The notes beneath the pieces were generated by a model. That model was not told the origin of the DNA, ran no database searches, and saw only the letters and a list, made by a program, of their open reading frames with translations. From Paraburkholderia sediminicola (GTDB lineage: Bacteria; Pseudomonadota; Gammaproteobacteria; Burkholderiales; Burkholderiaceae), in assembly GCF_902859805.1 (NCBI RefSeq), contig NZ_CADIKC010000020.1, positions 1-64,000 on the forward strand: a stretch of DNA of 64,000 bases. Reading direction: 5' to 3'. Below are positions 1 through 8,354 of the stretch, one piece after another (positions within the stretch are counted from its first letter, which is position 1; every line of letters starts with the position of its first letter). The position numbers were made by a program, and so were the translations under genes.

Positions 1-86
1 CCCTTCCCATCCCGAACAGGACCGTGAAACGACTCCACGCCGATGATAGTGCGGATTCCCGTGTGAAAGTAGGTAATCGTCAGGCT
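1..86 (+). rRNA. rrf: 5S ribosomal RNA, 3' part (5' end outside window)
   Basis: The first ~86 bases match the conserved 3' two-thirds of a Burkholderia-type 5S rRNA: the CCCATCCCGAAC loop B/C block, the GAAAC...CGCCGATGATAGT block and the closing CAGGCT that would pair with the missing 5' TGCCTG. The 5' end lies before the window. A strong terminator follows at once, so this is the last gene of an rrn operon entering from the left. Confidence 0.95.
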
Positions 87-100
87 CCCCTGCAGCATCA

Positions 101-130
101 GAAACCCCACCACCAAAAGGTGGGGTTTCT
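101..130 (+). terminator. Rho-independent terminator of the rrn operon
   Basis: Perfect 10-bp stem AAACCCCACC / GGTGGGGTTT (102-111 and 119-128) around a 7-base loop, directly behind the 5S rRNA. The A-run on the left and T-run on the right make it potentially bidirectional. From here to 353 I see no gene. Confidence 0.9.
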
Positions 131-353
131 GCGTTTACCGGCCATGAATTCAGCGCCAGGAATCTGACGTCCTAGCGAGCACACGCGCGGATTCTTAACC
201 CGCGTTCCCAACCCGCGGGATAACGCATCTCCATTCCGAGAGGCGCGTCACGAAAAAACTGCCACTATCTGGCAGGCCATCGATACCGTCACAAATGGCC
301 CGCCACTTCGTTACATCCACAGGCGCGGCCAACTCGTCAGCTAAAACACTGCG

Positions 354-1355
354 TCAGTGCATAGCGTCCTCACCATCCCCAATGCTAGCCGCACGAACAG
401 GCGCCGCTTCATCGCCGGCATCCATCTGGCCAACTTCCGCAAGTAACGCTTCGTCGCGTGCAATTACCTTCGGTAGATGCGTGCGTAAAAATTCAACCCA
501 CGTCCGAGTCTTCGCATCGACGAACTTGCGTGACGGATACAGCGCGTAAACATTCATCTTCTGCAGCGTATATTCAGGCAGCACGCGGACCAAGGTCCCG
601 TCACGCAGTCCGGCAATCGCCGCATAGAGCGGTACCATACCAATGCCCATTCCCTCGCGAATCGCGACGATCAGCGATTCCGCAATATTCACTTGGACGG
701 GGCCGTTCACTTCCATCGTCTCGCTGCCATTGGGGCCGTCGAGCACCCATTCGTAGGCCGGAAATGCTGGCGTGTGCAAGATCAGACACTCGTGATGCGC
801 CAGATCGCTTGGCTGTTGCGGCGCGCCATGAGCACGCACGTAAGCAGGCGATGCGCACAAGATGCTGAACGTTGTGCCAAGCGGCAGCGAAACGAGGTCG
901 GAATTCGGCAGAGTCGAGGCGCCGATAACAGCGACGTCAGCGCTGCCTTCGAACAGGTCGGGCATGCGCTGTGACAACGTCAGCTCGACGGTCACTTCGG
1001 GATAAAGCGCGCGATACCGGGAGATGGCCGGCAGCACATAATGCTGGCCGATGCTGGCAAAGCTGTGCATCCGCAAAGGGCCAGCAGGGCGTTCGTGGGC
1101 GCAGCTGGCTTCTTCTTCCGCTGTGTCGACATCTGCAAGGATCTGCTGAGAGCGTTTCAGGTAACGCTCGCCCGCTGTGGTGAGCGCGAGCCGCCGCGTC
1201 GATCGGTTCAGCAAGCGGGTACGCAGATGAGCCTCGAGTTCCGAGACCGCGCGCGACATTGCGCCAGTCGTCGAATTGAGCGACTGCGCGGCAGCGGTAA
1301 AACTACCGGCTTCAACCACGCGCACGAACACTCGCATATTTTGTAGCGTATCCAT
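354..1355 (-). CDS. LysR-family transcriptional regulator
   Basis: 333 residues, normal LTTR length. An N-terminal winged HTH occupies about residues 1-60 (MRVFVRVVEAGSFTAAAQ, then SRAVSELEAHL), followed by a periplasmic-binding-like effector domain (about 90-300). The ATG at 1355 follows AAGGA at a usable distance. It is divergent from the FUSC exporter at 1555, with about 200 bp between them, the same arrangement as aaeR with the aae efflux genes of E. coli. By that analogy it probably controls the exporter in response to an aromatic acid; this is inference. The last ~40 residues are a low-complexity charged tail. Confidence 0.93.
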   Translation of the reverse strand: MDTLQNMRVFVRVVEAGSFTAAAQSLNSTTGAMSRAVSELEAHLRTRLLNRSTRRLALTTAGERYLKRSQQILADVDTAEEEASCAHERPAGPLRMHSFASIGQHYVLPAISRYRALYPEVTVELTLSQRMPDLFEGSADVAVIGASTLPNSDLVSLPLGTTFSILCASPAYVRAHGAPQQPSDLAHHECLILHTPAFPAYEWVLDGPNGSETMEVNGPVQVNIAESLIVAIREGMGIGMVPLYAAIAGLRDGTLVRVLPEYTLQKMNVYALYPSRKFVDAKTRTWVEFLRTHLPKVIARDEALLAEVGQMDAGDEAAPVRAASIGDGEDAMH

Positions 1356-1554
1356 CGATCCTTCTATTTCACGGCAGAAGCCGTATTGTCCGCCTGTCCC
1401 GCAAGCCCATTGTTGTTCATTCTGGAAGGGACGTTCCGCGGCCGTCCTATTAATACGCGCAGCACATGCTCTTACAATCGGCGCCTTGCCAGCCGGTGTG
1501 CATAGCGTTTGCCGGGGCTTCTTCTAGCGACAAACCGGGACGCGTTGCTTTCTG

Positions 1555-3714
1555 ATGAAACGCCAACATGCGATCAAACCGACGGCGGATTTTCGCCGGC
1601 AGTGGCGCGTCATGTTGCCGGCGCTCAGTCCGGCCGTCCGCGACTGGGCGAACAGCGACGGTCTGATCTGGCTGCATCTGCTGAAAACGGTCACAGCAGG
1701 TTTGCTGGCGCTGGGCATCGCCATGTTGCTGGATCTCCAGCAGCCGCGAATCGCGATGACCACGGTGTTTGTGCTGATGCAGCCGTTCAGCGGCATGGTG
1801 CTCGCCAAGAGTTTCTACCGGATTCTCGGCACCGCAGTGGGGGCGGTCGCTGCCCTCGTACTCGGCGCGCTGTTCGTCCAGCAGCCTGAGTTGTACATGC
1901 TCGGCATGATTGGTTGGGTCAGCGCCTGTATCGCGGCAGCGGTCCGGTATCGGCATTTCAGATGGTACGGCTTTGTGCTGGCCGGCTATACCGCCGCTCT
2001 GATCGGCATCCCGAATGTCACGGCGCCTCACGACCTGTTTCTGGCGGCGCTCACGCGCGCAGCGGAAGTGGCGGTCGGTATCGTGTGCTCGAGCGCAGTC
2101 AGCGCGTTGATCCTGCCGCAGCGTTCCAGCCTTGCGCTGCGGCGCGCACTTCATCTTCGATATACAAATTTTACTGCGTTCGCTGCCGAGGTGTTGGCCC
2201 GTGGAATCGACCGTTGCCAATTTGAGCGGCGCTTTGCGGCCCTCGTCGACGAGATCGTCGGCTTCGAAGCGACGCGAACATTTGCTGCCTTCGAGGATCC
2301 AGCCATGCGTTCGCGCAGCCAGCATCTCGGTCGTCTGAACGGCGAGTTCATGGACGCGTGCGCGCGGCTGCATGCGCTGCACCAGTTGCTCAAACGTCTG
2401 CGCGTAAGCGGCCCAAGCTGGAGGGTCGACGCTATCACGCCGTACTTCAGCGAGCTGTCGGCGCTGCTGGAATCCACCCGGGATGCCGATGCAGCGCAAG
2501 TAGCCGCTGGTTTGCGGCTCTTTCAGGCGAGCTTGCCAAGGCGCGTGCACGAAACGAGATGGCCATTGGAAGCCGCGCCCGCTGAATCGCTAGCGGACTT
2601 CGATACTGCCGCGGAACTGCTATATCGATTTGTTGATGAATGGATCCGCTACTCCGAGACCTACGCGTCTTTGGCGCGACGCAAACCGGGAGCTGGACCG
2701 CGCACCGCCGGCCGCTACATGAGCAGGACGAACGGCTTCGTGGTCGCGTTTGCTTTCGCCAGGTCGGCGACGGTGATGGCGATCGCCGGCTGGTTCTGGA
2801 TCGCCACCGATTGGCCGAGTGGCGGCCTCGCAGTGATCGGCGCGGCGCTGGTTTGTGCATTGACGTCGACCGCGCCGAACGCAGCGAAAATGGCCGTGCA
2901 GATGGCCGTCGGCGCGGTGCTGGCGACCATGACCGGCTACCTTTTTACGTGCTACGTGTATCCGAACATCGACGGCTTTCCGCTGCTTTGCGCAATGCTC
3001 GCCCCGGTGCTCGCACTCGGCGCCTTCATCGCATCGCGCAAACTCTCGGCAGGGTATGGCATCGGCTTTTCCGTGTTCTTCTGCCTGCTCGCCGGACCGG
3101 ACAACGTCGTCACGTATGCGCCCGATCTGCTGATCAACAATGGTATAGCGATCACGGCGTCGCTCTTGCTTGCCGCGATCGTTTTCTCGGTGGTGTTCCC
3201 CGCGGATATGCCGTGGCTCACCGAGCGAATCAAGGGTGATTTGCGCGCGCAGGTCGTGTCTGCATGTAAGGACGAACTGCCCGGACTCAATCAGCGTTTC
3301 CAGTCGAGCACACACGATCTCACCTCGCAGTTGCGCATGCCGCTGACGCGGCGCTCCCGACACCGCCGTGATGCATTGCGCTGGATGCTCGTCACCCTCG
3401 AAGTGGGGCATGCCGTGATCGATCTGCGCAACGAAGCAGCGCGTGCGAGCTACGCGCAACCCCTCCATCCGCATTGGAGCAGCGGCCTCACGCGGACTTG
3501 CGACGACCTCGCGCGCCTCTTCGCGCGACCGGACGCGCATGCGCTCGAGCGCGCGCTCGTATCCGTGCGCTCGGCCAGGTGGATCGCGCAGGACCTGCTG
3601 GAAACCGTCCACGCCGACCGCGACCAGCGACACGACCTGCAACGCATCCTGAGTTGCCTGCACTTCATCCGCACGGCGTTGCTCGACAAAGACGCGCCTT
3701 TCAACACGCGTTGA
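1555..3714 (+). CDS. FUSC/AaeB-type inner-membrane aromatic acid exporter
   Basis: 719 residues with the two-block architecture of the FUSC family: a cluster of hydrophobic helices at about 45-190, a soluble middle, a second helix cluster at about 390-560 and a C-terminal cytoplasmic tail. The segment TVFVLMQPFSGMVLAKSFYR is typical of AaeB/YccS proteins. AaeB exports p-hydroxybenzoate together with the membrane fusion protein AaeA, but no aaeA or aaeX is next to this gene, so it may work alone or with a partner elsewhere. The start is the ATG at 1555; the ribosome site is weak. It is probably controlled by the divergent LysR gene. Confidence 0.88.
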   Translation: MKRQHAIKPTADFRRQWRVMLPALSPAVRDWANSDGLIWLHLLKTVTAGLLALGIAMLLDLQQPRIAMTTVFVLMQPFSGMVLAKSFYRILGTAVGAVAALVLGALFVQQPELYMLGMIGWVSACIAAAVRYRHFRWYGFVLAGYTAALIGIPNVTAPHDLFLAALTRAAEVAVGIVCSSAVSALILPQRSSLALRRALHLRYTNFTAFAAEVLARGIDRCQFERRFAALVDEIVGFEATRTFAAFEDPAMRSRSQHLGRLNGEFMDACARLHALHQLLKRLRVSGPSWRVDAITPYFSELSALLESTRDADAAQVAAGLRLFQASLPRRVHETRWPLEAAPAESLADFDTAAELLYRFVDEWIRYSETYASLARRKPGAGPRTAGRYMSRTNGFVVAFAFARSATVMAIAGWFWIATDWPSGGLAVIGAALVCALTSTAPNAAKMAVQMAVGAVLATMTGYLFTCYVYPNIDGFPLLCAMLAPVLALGAFIASRKLSAGYGIGFSVFFCLLAGPDNVVTYAPDLLINNGIAITASLLLAAIVFSVVFPADMPWLTERIKGDLRAQVVSACKDELPGLNQRFQSSTHDLTSQLRMPLTRRSRHRRDALRWMLVTLEVGHAVIDLRNEAARASYAQPLHPHWSSGLTRTCDDLARLFARPDAHALERALVSVRSARWIAQDLLETVHADRDQRHDLQRILSCLHFIRTALLDKDAPFNTR

Positions 3715-3724
3715 TCCGTGTCCT

Positions 3725-3746
3725 GGATCGGGCCTACGCCCGATCC
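3725..3746 (+). terminator. Hairpin terminator after the FUSC gene
   Basis: Perfect 9-bp inverted repeat GGATCGGGC / GCCCGATCC with a 4-base loop, followed by TTCT, 11 bases after the FUSC stop codon. The T-run is short. Confidence 0.7.
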
Positions 3747-3881
3747 TTCTGCCAGATGGAAAGGTCCCTTCTGTCCAGCCCCGTTTATCTGCGTAGGTGG
3801 CGGTCATATAGTTTCGTCACCGCCGCGCAGTCCTCAAAAGGGACTTCCTGCGGGACGGAATCGTAAGAACTGGAGAACGAA

Positions 3882-4097
3882 ATGAATGTGTTGAAGATTG
3901 CCCTGATTGCCTGCACTTTGTCCGCTGCTGTCGCTCATGCACAGACGGAGCCTGCCGCCCCGGAACAAGAGGTCGCACAGGCGAATGCACCGCGCGCGAA
4001 TAGCGTCGCCGAGCAACGCCGTGTCGCAGTACCGAAGGCCAAAGCTGAAGAGTGCGTCGGGCCTGTGAGTTTCTGCAATATTTTCTTCGGCAGCTAA
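3882..4097 (+). CDS. Small exported protein of unknown function
   Basis: 71 residues. The N-terminus is a clear signal peptide (MNVLKIALIACTLSAAVAHA, cleavage expected after AHA), leaving a mature peptide of about 51 residues that is rich in Ala, Glu and Pro and ends in a hydrophobic segment with two cysteines seven residues apart (CVGPVSFC). A GGAG box lies 8-11 bases before the ATG. The two cysteines could form a disulphide in the periplasm. I do not recognise a family; Burkholderia genomes carry many small exported proteins of this general look. Confidence 0.7.
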   Translation: MNVLKIALIACTLSAAVAHAQTEPAAPEQEVAQANAPRANSVAEQRRVAVPKAKAEECVGPVSFCNIFFGS

Positions 4098-4110
4098 GCA
4101 GCGCCACGCG

Positions 4111-4158
4111 CAACACGCAACACGCAACACGCAACACGCAACACGCAACACGCAACAC
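4111..4158 (+). repeat. Heptanucleotide tandem repeat (CAACACG)n
   Basis: Six exact copies of CAACACG plus a further CAACAC, without a mismatch. It lies between the stop of the small exported protein (4097) and the CoA-transferase start. Such a perfect short array can change copy number by slippage; here it is in the leader region of the downstream gene. Confidence 0.97.
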
Positions 4159-4333
4159 CAGCAGTACCTGTAAGACCTGTCGCGAGAATGTTGCACGCGC
4201 GACGAAACGCCTGGCCGCGACGCCGTCCCATCGAGACGCCGCGGCTGGTGCGACAAGCTGGCTACTGAGCGAAGCACACCGCAGACGTGCGCACCGGTAG
4301 ACTGGACGGGCGAATATGGAGAGACTCGATTTC

Positions 4334-5848
4334 ATGTACCAGGACCGGATTCGTTGCTCCGCGCTGCGCGGAAAGATTACTTCAGCCGCCGAGGCGGCGC
4401 TTCTGATCAAGGACGGCATGCGCGTCGGCGCAAGCGGCTTTACGCGCGCGGGCGACGCCAAAGCTGTCCCGGTCGCACTCGCTGAGCGGGTCCGTCAGGA
4501 AGGCAAGCCGCTGCAAATTACATTGATGACCGGCGCATCGCTCGGTCATGACGTGGATCGCATGCTCACCGAGGCACATGTGTTGGCGCGCCGCTTGCCG
4601 TTTCAGGTCGACAAGACCCTGCGCGATGCGATCAACCGCGGCGAAGTGATGTTCGTCGATCAGCATCTGTCTGAAACTGTCGAGATGCTGCGCGCGAATC
4701 AGCTCGGCAAACTCGACATCGCCATCATCGAAGCTGCTGCGATTACCGAAACCGGCGGCATTGTGCCGACCACGTCAGTCGGAAATTCGGCCAGTTTCGC
4801 GATCCTCGCCGACAAGGTTATTGTCGAAATTAATCTTGCCCAGCCGCTCGCGCTCGAGGGACTGCACGACATCTGGATTCCGGGCCGCAGGCCGAATCGC
4901 GAACCGGTGCCGATCGTGCATCCGCGAGACCGCATCGGAACGCATGCCATTGAAATTTCGCCAGAAAAAATCGCGGCGATCGTGATCACCGACAAGGCGG
5001 ACAGCCCGTCCACGGTGCTGCCCGCGGATGCGGAAACCGAACTGATTGCGCGCCACCTGATTGAGTTTTTCCAGCGCGAAGTGTCATGCGGACGCATGCC
5101 TCCGCAATTGCCGCCGTTGCAGGCGGGCATCGGCACGATTGCCAATGCGGTGCTGGCCGGTTTCGTCGATTCGCCTTTCGGCGCCTTCGAAATTTACTCA
5201 GAAGTACTGCAGGATTCGACCTTCGATCTGATGGACGCCGGCAAGGTGACGTTCGCCTCGGGTGCATCGATTACGTTGTCGGCCACGCGCCAGGCGCAAG
5301 TGTTCGGTGATCTCGAGCGCTATCGTGATCGCCTGGTGTTGCGCCCGCAGGAGGTCAGCAACCATCCTGAAGTGATTCGCCGGCTCGGTCTGATTGCGTT
5401 GAATACCGCATTGGAGTTCGACATATACGGCAATGTGAATTCCACGCACGTCGGCGGTACGCACATGATGAACGGCATTGGAGGCTCGGGCGATTTCGCG
5501 CGCAATGCGTCATGCGCGATCTTTGCGACGAAGTCGATGGCGAAGGGCGGCAGCATTTCGAGTGTCGTGCCGATGGTGCCGCACTGCGATCACAACGAGC
5601 ACGATGTGGACGTGGTCGTGACGGAGCAGGGCCTGGCCGATTTGCGCGGACTAGCGCCGCGGGAGCGCGCTACGCTGATCATCGAAAACTGCGCACATCC
5701 GCTCTATCGCGATCTGCTTCGCGACTACTATCGGGATGCCTTGCAATGGGGTGGACAAACGCCGCATCGGTTGGACCAGGCTTTCACCTGGCATACGCGG
5801 CTGCGTGATACCGGCTCGATGTTGCCGGCAGTAGAGGCGCGTCTCTAA
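4334..5848 (+). CDS. Acetyl-CoA hydrolase / succinate:CoA transferase
   Basis: 504 residues from the chosen ATG, the usual size of the acetyl-CoA hydrolase/succinate CoA-transferase family. The catalytic Glu of family I CoA transferases is visible in IYSEVLQD (Glu290), and glycine-rich CoA-binding segments such as THMMNGIGGSGDF and VPMVPHCDHNEHDVDVVVTE are present. Expected role: transfer of CoA between acetyl-CoA and succinate, or hydrolysis of acetyl-CoA, in the cytosol. An in-frame ATG at 4316 adds MERLDF; I prefer 4334 because family members begin MYQDRIR and GGAGAG precedes it. No partner genes adjoin, so it looks monocistronic. Confidence 0.9.
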   Translation: MYQDRIRCSALRGKITSAAEAALLIKDGMRVGASGFTRAGDAKAVPVALAERVRQEGKPLQITLMTGASLGHDVDRMLTEAHVLARRLPFQVDKTLRDAINRGEVMFVDQHLSETVEMLRANQLGKLDIAIIEAAAITETGGIVPTTSVGNSASFAILADKVIVEINLAQPLALEGLHDIWIPGRRPNREPVPIVHPRDRIGTHAIEISPEKIAAIVITDKADSPSTVLPADAETELIARHLIEFFQREVSCGRMPPQLPPLQAGIGTIANAVLAGFVDSPFGAFEIYSEVLQDSTFDLMDAGKVTFASGASITLSATRQAQVFGDLERYRDRLVLRPQEVSNHPEVIRRLGLIALNTALEFDIYGNVNSTHVGGTHMMNGIGGSGDFARNASCAIFATKSMAKGGSISSVVPMVPHCDHNEHDVDVVVTEQGLADLRGLAPRERATLIIENCAHPLYRDLLRDYYRDALQWGGQTPHRLDQAFTWHTRLRDTGSMLPAVEARL

Positions 5849-5913
5849 ACACCAGGTAAAACCGGCGTCAGGTGGCATTCGCTCCCGACGCCGTAAGACA
5901 TCAGGTGCTACGC

Positions 5914-6168
5914 TCAGGTGCCGCGCCGGACAAGCCGGATAAGAAACAGCAGAATAACGGCGCCGATTACGGCGGTAATGATCGAACCGATCCAGCCGCC
6001 GCCGAGCGAAATGTGCAGCACACCGGCAAGCCAGCCGCCGATGAATGCGCCGACAATCCCGACAATGATGTCAACGATCAGGCCGAAGCCGCCGCCCTTG
6101 ACGAGCACGCCAGCCAGCCAGCCGGCGATTGCGCCGATGATGAGCCATGCAATGATGCCGTGTTCCAT
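5914..6168 (-). CDS. GlsB/YeaQ/YmgE-family stress-response membrane protein
   Basis: 84 residues, almost entirely three glycine-rich transmembrane helices (GIIAWLIIGAIAGWLAG, then GLIVDIIVGIVGAFIGGWLAGVL and SIITAVIGAVILLFLI), the standard length and pattern of the transglycosylase-associated (YeaQ/YmgE) family. The biochemical function is unknown; family members are often induced in general stress or stationary phase. GGAG lies about 9 bases upstream of the ATG. It converges with the CoA-transferase gene. Confidence 0.92.
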   Translation of the reverse strand: MEHGIIAWLIIGAIAGWLAGVLVKGGGFGLIVDIIVGIVGAFIGGWLAGVLHISLGGGWIGSIITAVIGAVILLFLIRLVRRGT

Positions 6169-6330
6169 ATTCGAGACTCCATGGTTGAGTGTGAAAAAAT
6201 CACGGTGACAGAGCTTAGTCGAAGGTTATGGGACAGTCCATATTCAGGACGCGGAATTAACATTGTCTGAATCTATTGCAAGCTAAGTGTAGACGATGCG
6301 CGTGAATATGGGGAGCTTACGCAAGGTGAC

Positions 6331-7038
6331 TCACTCCGGCGTCGGCTCCGCATCTTTGGCCGTCCAGCTGACGCTCGATACGCTCTTTTCCATGCTGATG
6401 CGGCTCGCCATCTGTTCGAGCTTCGGCTGGTCTTTCGGATGCAGCTTCAATGTCGCCGTAACGCGAATGCGTCCCGTATCGTCTTCGACGTCTTCGCTCG
6501 TCAGGCTCTGGAACGACAGCGGTGTCGAATACATTGAGTTGGATACCGCGGTCCGAATGTGAATCTCATCGGCCTCGCGGCAAACGATCGTCAGCACATA
6601 CTCGCGCACGAGGTCGGCGTCCGAAACGGGCGCCGCGTTGATCGCACGGCTCACTTCACGCAGGACCGTATTGGTCAGCAGCACGACCGCGGTGCCGGCA
6701 AGGGCTGGGCCGTAGTGCCCCGCACCGCACAATACGCCGACCGCCGCCGAGCACCACAAGGTCGCGGCGGTGTTGATCCCCTGAATGGAGCCCTTGTCGC
6801 GCATGATCACGCCGCCGCCGAGAAAGCCGACGCCGGAGACGACATACGCGGCAATCTGCGTGATACCGGCGGTGCCGTTGCCGGTCAGCACGCCGAGCGT
6901 GACGAACAGGCACGCGCCGCTCGCGACCAGCGTGATAGTCCGCAGGCCGGCGTTGCGCTGGCGCATCTGGCGTTCGAGGCCGATCGCGACGCCGCAGCTG
7001 AAGGCGGCAAAGAGCCGCAAGACGAATTCAATTGTCAT
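6331..7038 (-). CDS. MgtC/SapB-family inner-membrane protein
   Basis: 235 residues. The N-terminal ~140 residues hold the MgtC/SapB domain: conserved GLERQ near residue 21, the GLRT...GACLF segment and VSGVGFLGGGVI, spread over about five helices. The C-terminal ~90 residues form a soluble ACT-like domain. MgtC proteins of pathogens act in low-magnesium and macrophage survival by modulating F-type ATPase; soil Burkholderiales carry several paralogues of unclear role. No Mg2+ transporter gene is adjacent. The upstream region is long and non-coding. Confidence 0.9.
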   Translation of the reverse strand: MTIEFVLRLFAAFSCGVAIGLERQMRQRNAGLRTITLVASGACLFVTLGVLTGNGTAGITQIAAYVVSGVGFLGGGVIMRDKGSIQGINTAATLWCSAAVGVLCGAGHYGPALAGTAVVLLTNTVLREVSRAINAAPVSDADLVREYVLTIVCREADEIHIRTAVSNSMYSTPLSFQSLTSEDVEDDTGRIRVTATLKLHPKDQPKLEQMASRISMEKSVSSVSWTAKDAEPTPE

Positions 7039-7698
7039 CGGTAAGAAAGGTTAAGGCGCGTGTTCGCACAGTGTGAACCATATGCGTGACAGCATCACGT
7101 ATCCGCAGGCGGAACGCGAGCGCGGTCAGGCGTGACAAGGCATGCGAGCCGGGCTCGCGACGCAAAAGTCATGGAGCGTGCGCAAGGCATCGGGCCATGC
7201 GGCGCTTCACTTGCAGCAAGAGGGTAAAAGCGACGTGCACCGTCGGGCCCGAAGGCAAGACGGCGACAGACAAAGGCTGGCGCGGAAATCTTGCCGATCA
7301 GGCGATCGGGCGAATCGAAGCTCGACTGGTACTACTGCTACTGTCCAAGATCGTGATTCCGGTTAAATGAACTGGGCGAATTTTAGGCAGCTCTGCAAAG
7401 TTAAGTCAAGCCGGGATGAAGCAGGGCGGCGGAATGCGTTGTGGGTCGCTTGCTGAATTTTCCCCCGGCAAGCTCAGAATTTTCTCGCATAAATACGGAC
7501 TCCGAATATTGACGAGGTCCGTCCCGGAAAACACACTGTTCACACACTTCGAAGCACGTGGTGCGGTTCCGGTGCTCAATTCACGTTTTATTTACCACGG
7601 TTTCGCCGAGAATTTTTTCGGTTGTCCTTGCCGTAGCTTGCGCATCCGATCCGCACCACGTCGGCTCTTTTCCGCTGTTCACCCCAATTGAGGAATGT
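7039..7698. other. 660-bp non-coding interval between divergent genes
   Basis: This interval separates mgtC (minus) from the exported-protein gene (plus). I find no convincing gene in it. The right half (about 7380-7640) is noticeably richer in A+T than the left and has several T-runs, so it probably holds the promoter of the downstream gene. I could not fit an M-box or another known Mg2+ riboswitch in front of mgtC by eye. The open frame from 7558 is only an upstream extension of the real gene at 7699. Confidence 0.6.
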
Positions 7699-8223
7699 AT
7701 GAAAGATAAGGCTCTTGGCGTCATCGCCGTTGCATTGATTGCTGCGGCCCCGCTCGTGTCGGTCGCCGCTGGTTTGCCCGCGCCGTTTGAGGGCAGCAGC
7801 ACGCTGCAGGCGGACGGAGTCGTGAAGTCGGTCGACCAGGCAAAACATTCCGTGACCGTGCTCGACGCACAGGGTGGTGAAGCTTCATTCACCATTACCG
7901 ATACGAGCAACCTGGCGCAGATCAAGCAGGGTGGCAAGGTCCATATCCGGATGATGCGTAACGCCATGGTCAGCGTAACGCGCGGTGCCGACGGCCACGG
8001 CGCGGCTGTTGAGCCGGCACAGCAGAACACGGTACAGAACGTGACTGCCGAAGTGCAGGTGATCGATCATGCCTCCGGCATCATGGCCCTGAAGGGACCG
8101 AATGGCGCGGTGTTTCACATCCAGGGCCGCGAGCCGGCAAAGGTCGCCGATGTGACGCCGGGCATGCAAGTGTCGGTCGCGTACGCACCGCAGGTCAGCG
8201 TGGCCGTTGCGCCTGCTCAGTAA
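7699..8223 (+). CDS. Exported protein of unknown function
   Basis: 174 residues from the ATG at 7699, which follows GAGG with 5-base spacing. Residues 1-24 form a signal peptide ending VSVAAG. The mature part shows two similar beta-rich segments, each pairing a 'V-V-D-x-A-S/K-x-x' strand with a 'V-H-I / V-F-H-I' strand (around 35-85 and 115-165), suggesting a duplicated small beta-barrel. I do not recognise the family. A frame open from 7558 exists, but it lacks a ribosome site and would bury the signal peptide. The gene stands alone. Confidence 0.75.
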   Translation: MKDKALGVIAVALIAAAPLVSVAAGLPAPFEGSSTLQADGVVKSVDQAKHSVTVLDAQGGEASFTITDTSNLAQIKQGGKVHIRMMRNAMVSVTRGADGHGAAVEPAQQNTVQNVTAEVQVIDHASGIMALKGPNGAVFHIQGREPAKVADVTPGMQVSVAYAPQVSVAVAPAQ

Positions 8224-8354
8224 CGCAAATTGGCTGAAGGGATGCGTCGGTGCCGAAGCGCGGATGTCCATTATGGAAGTCCGAGTTTCTTTTTTTTGCA
8301 GTGCAGTCCGCTATGACTTCAACGCGGTGATGTTCGGCACTCCAGTCCCGTGTC

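Noticed and set aside
1450..2550. 366-residue minus-strand frame opposite the FUSC gene
   Set aside because: Antisense low-complexity sequence rich in Arg, Gln and His without a recognisable domain.
4111..4158. Possible CRISPR array
   Set aside because: The unit is 7 bases with no spacers; it is a simple tandem repeat and no cas genes are present.
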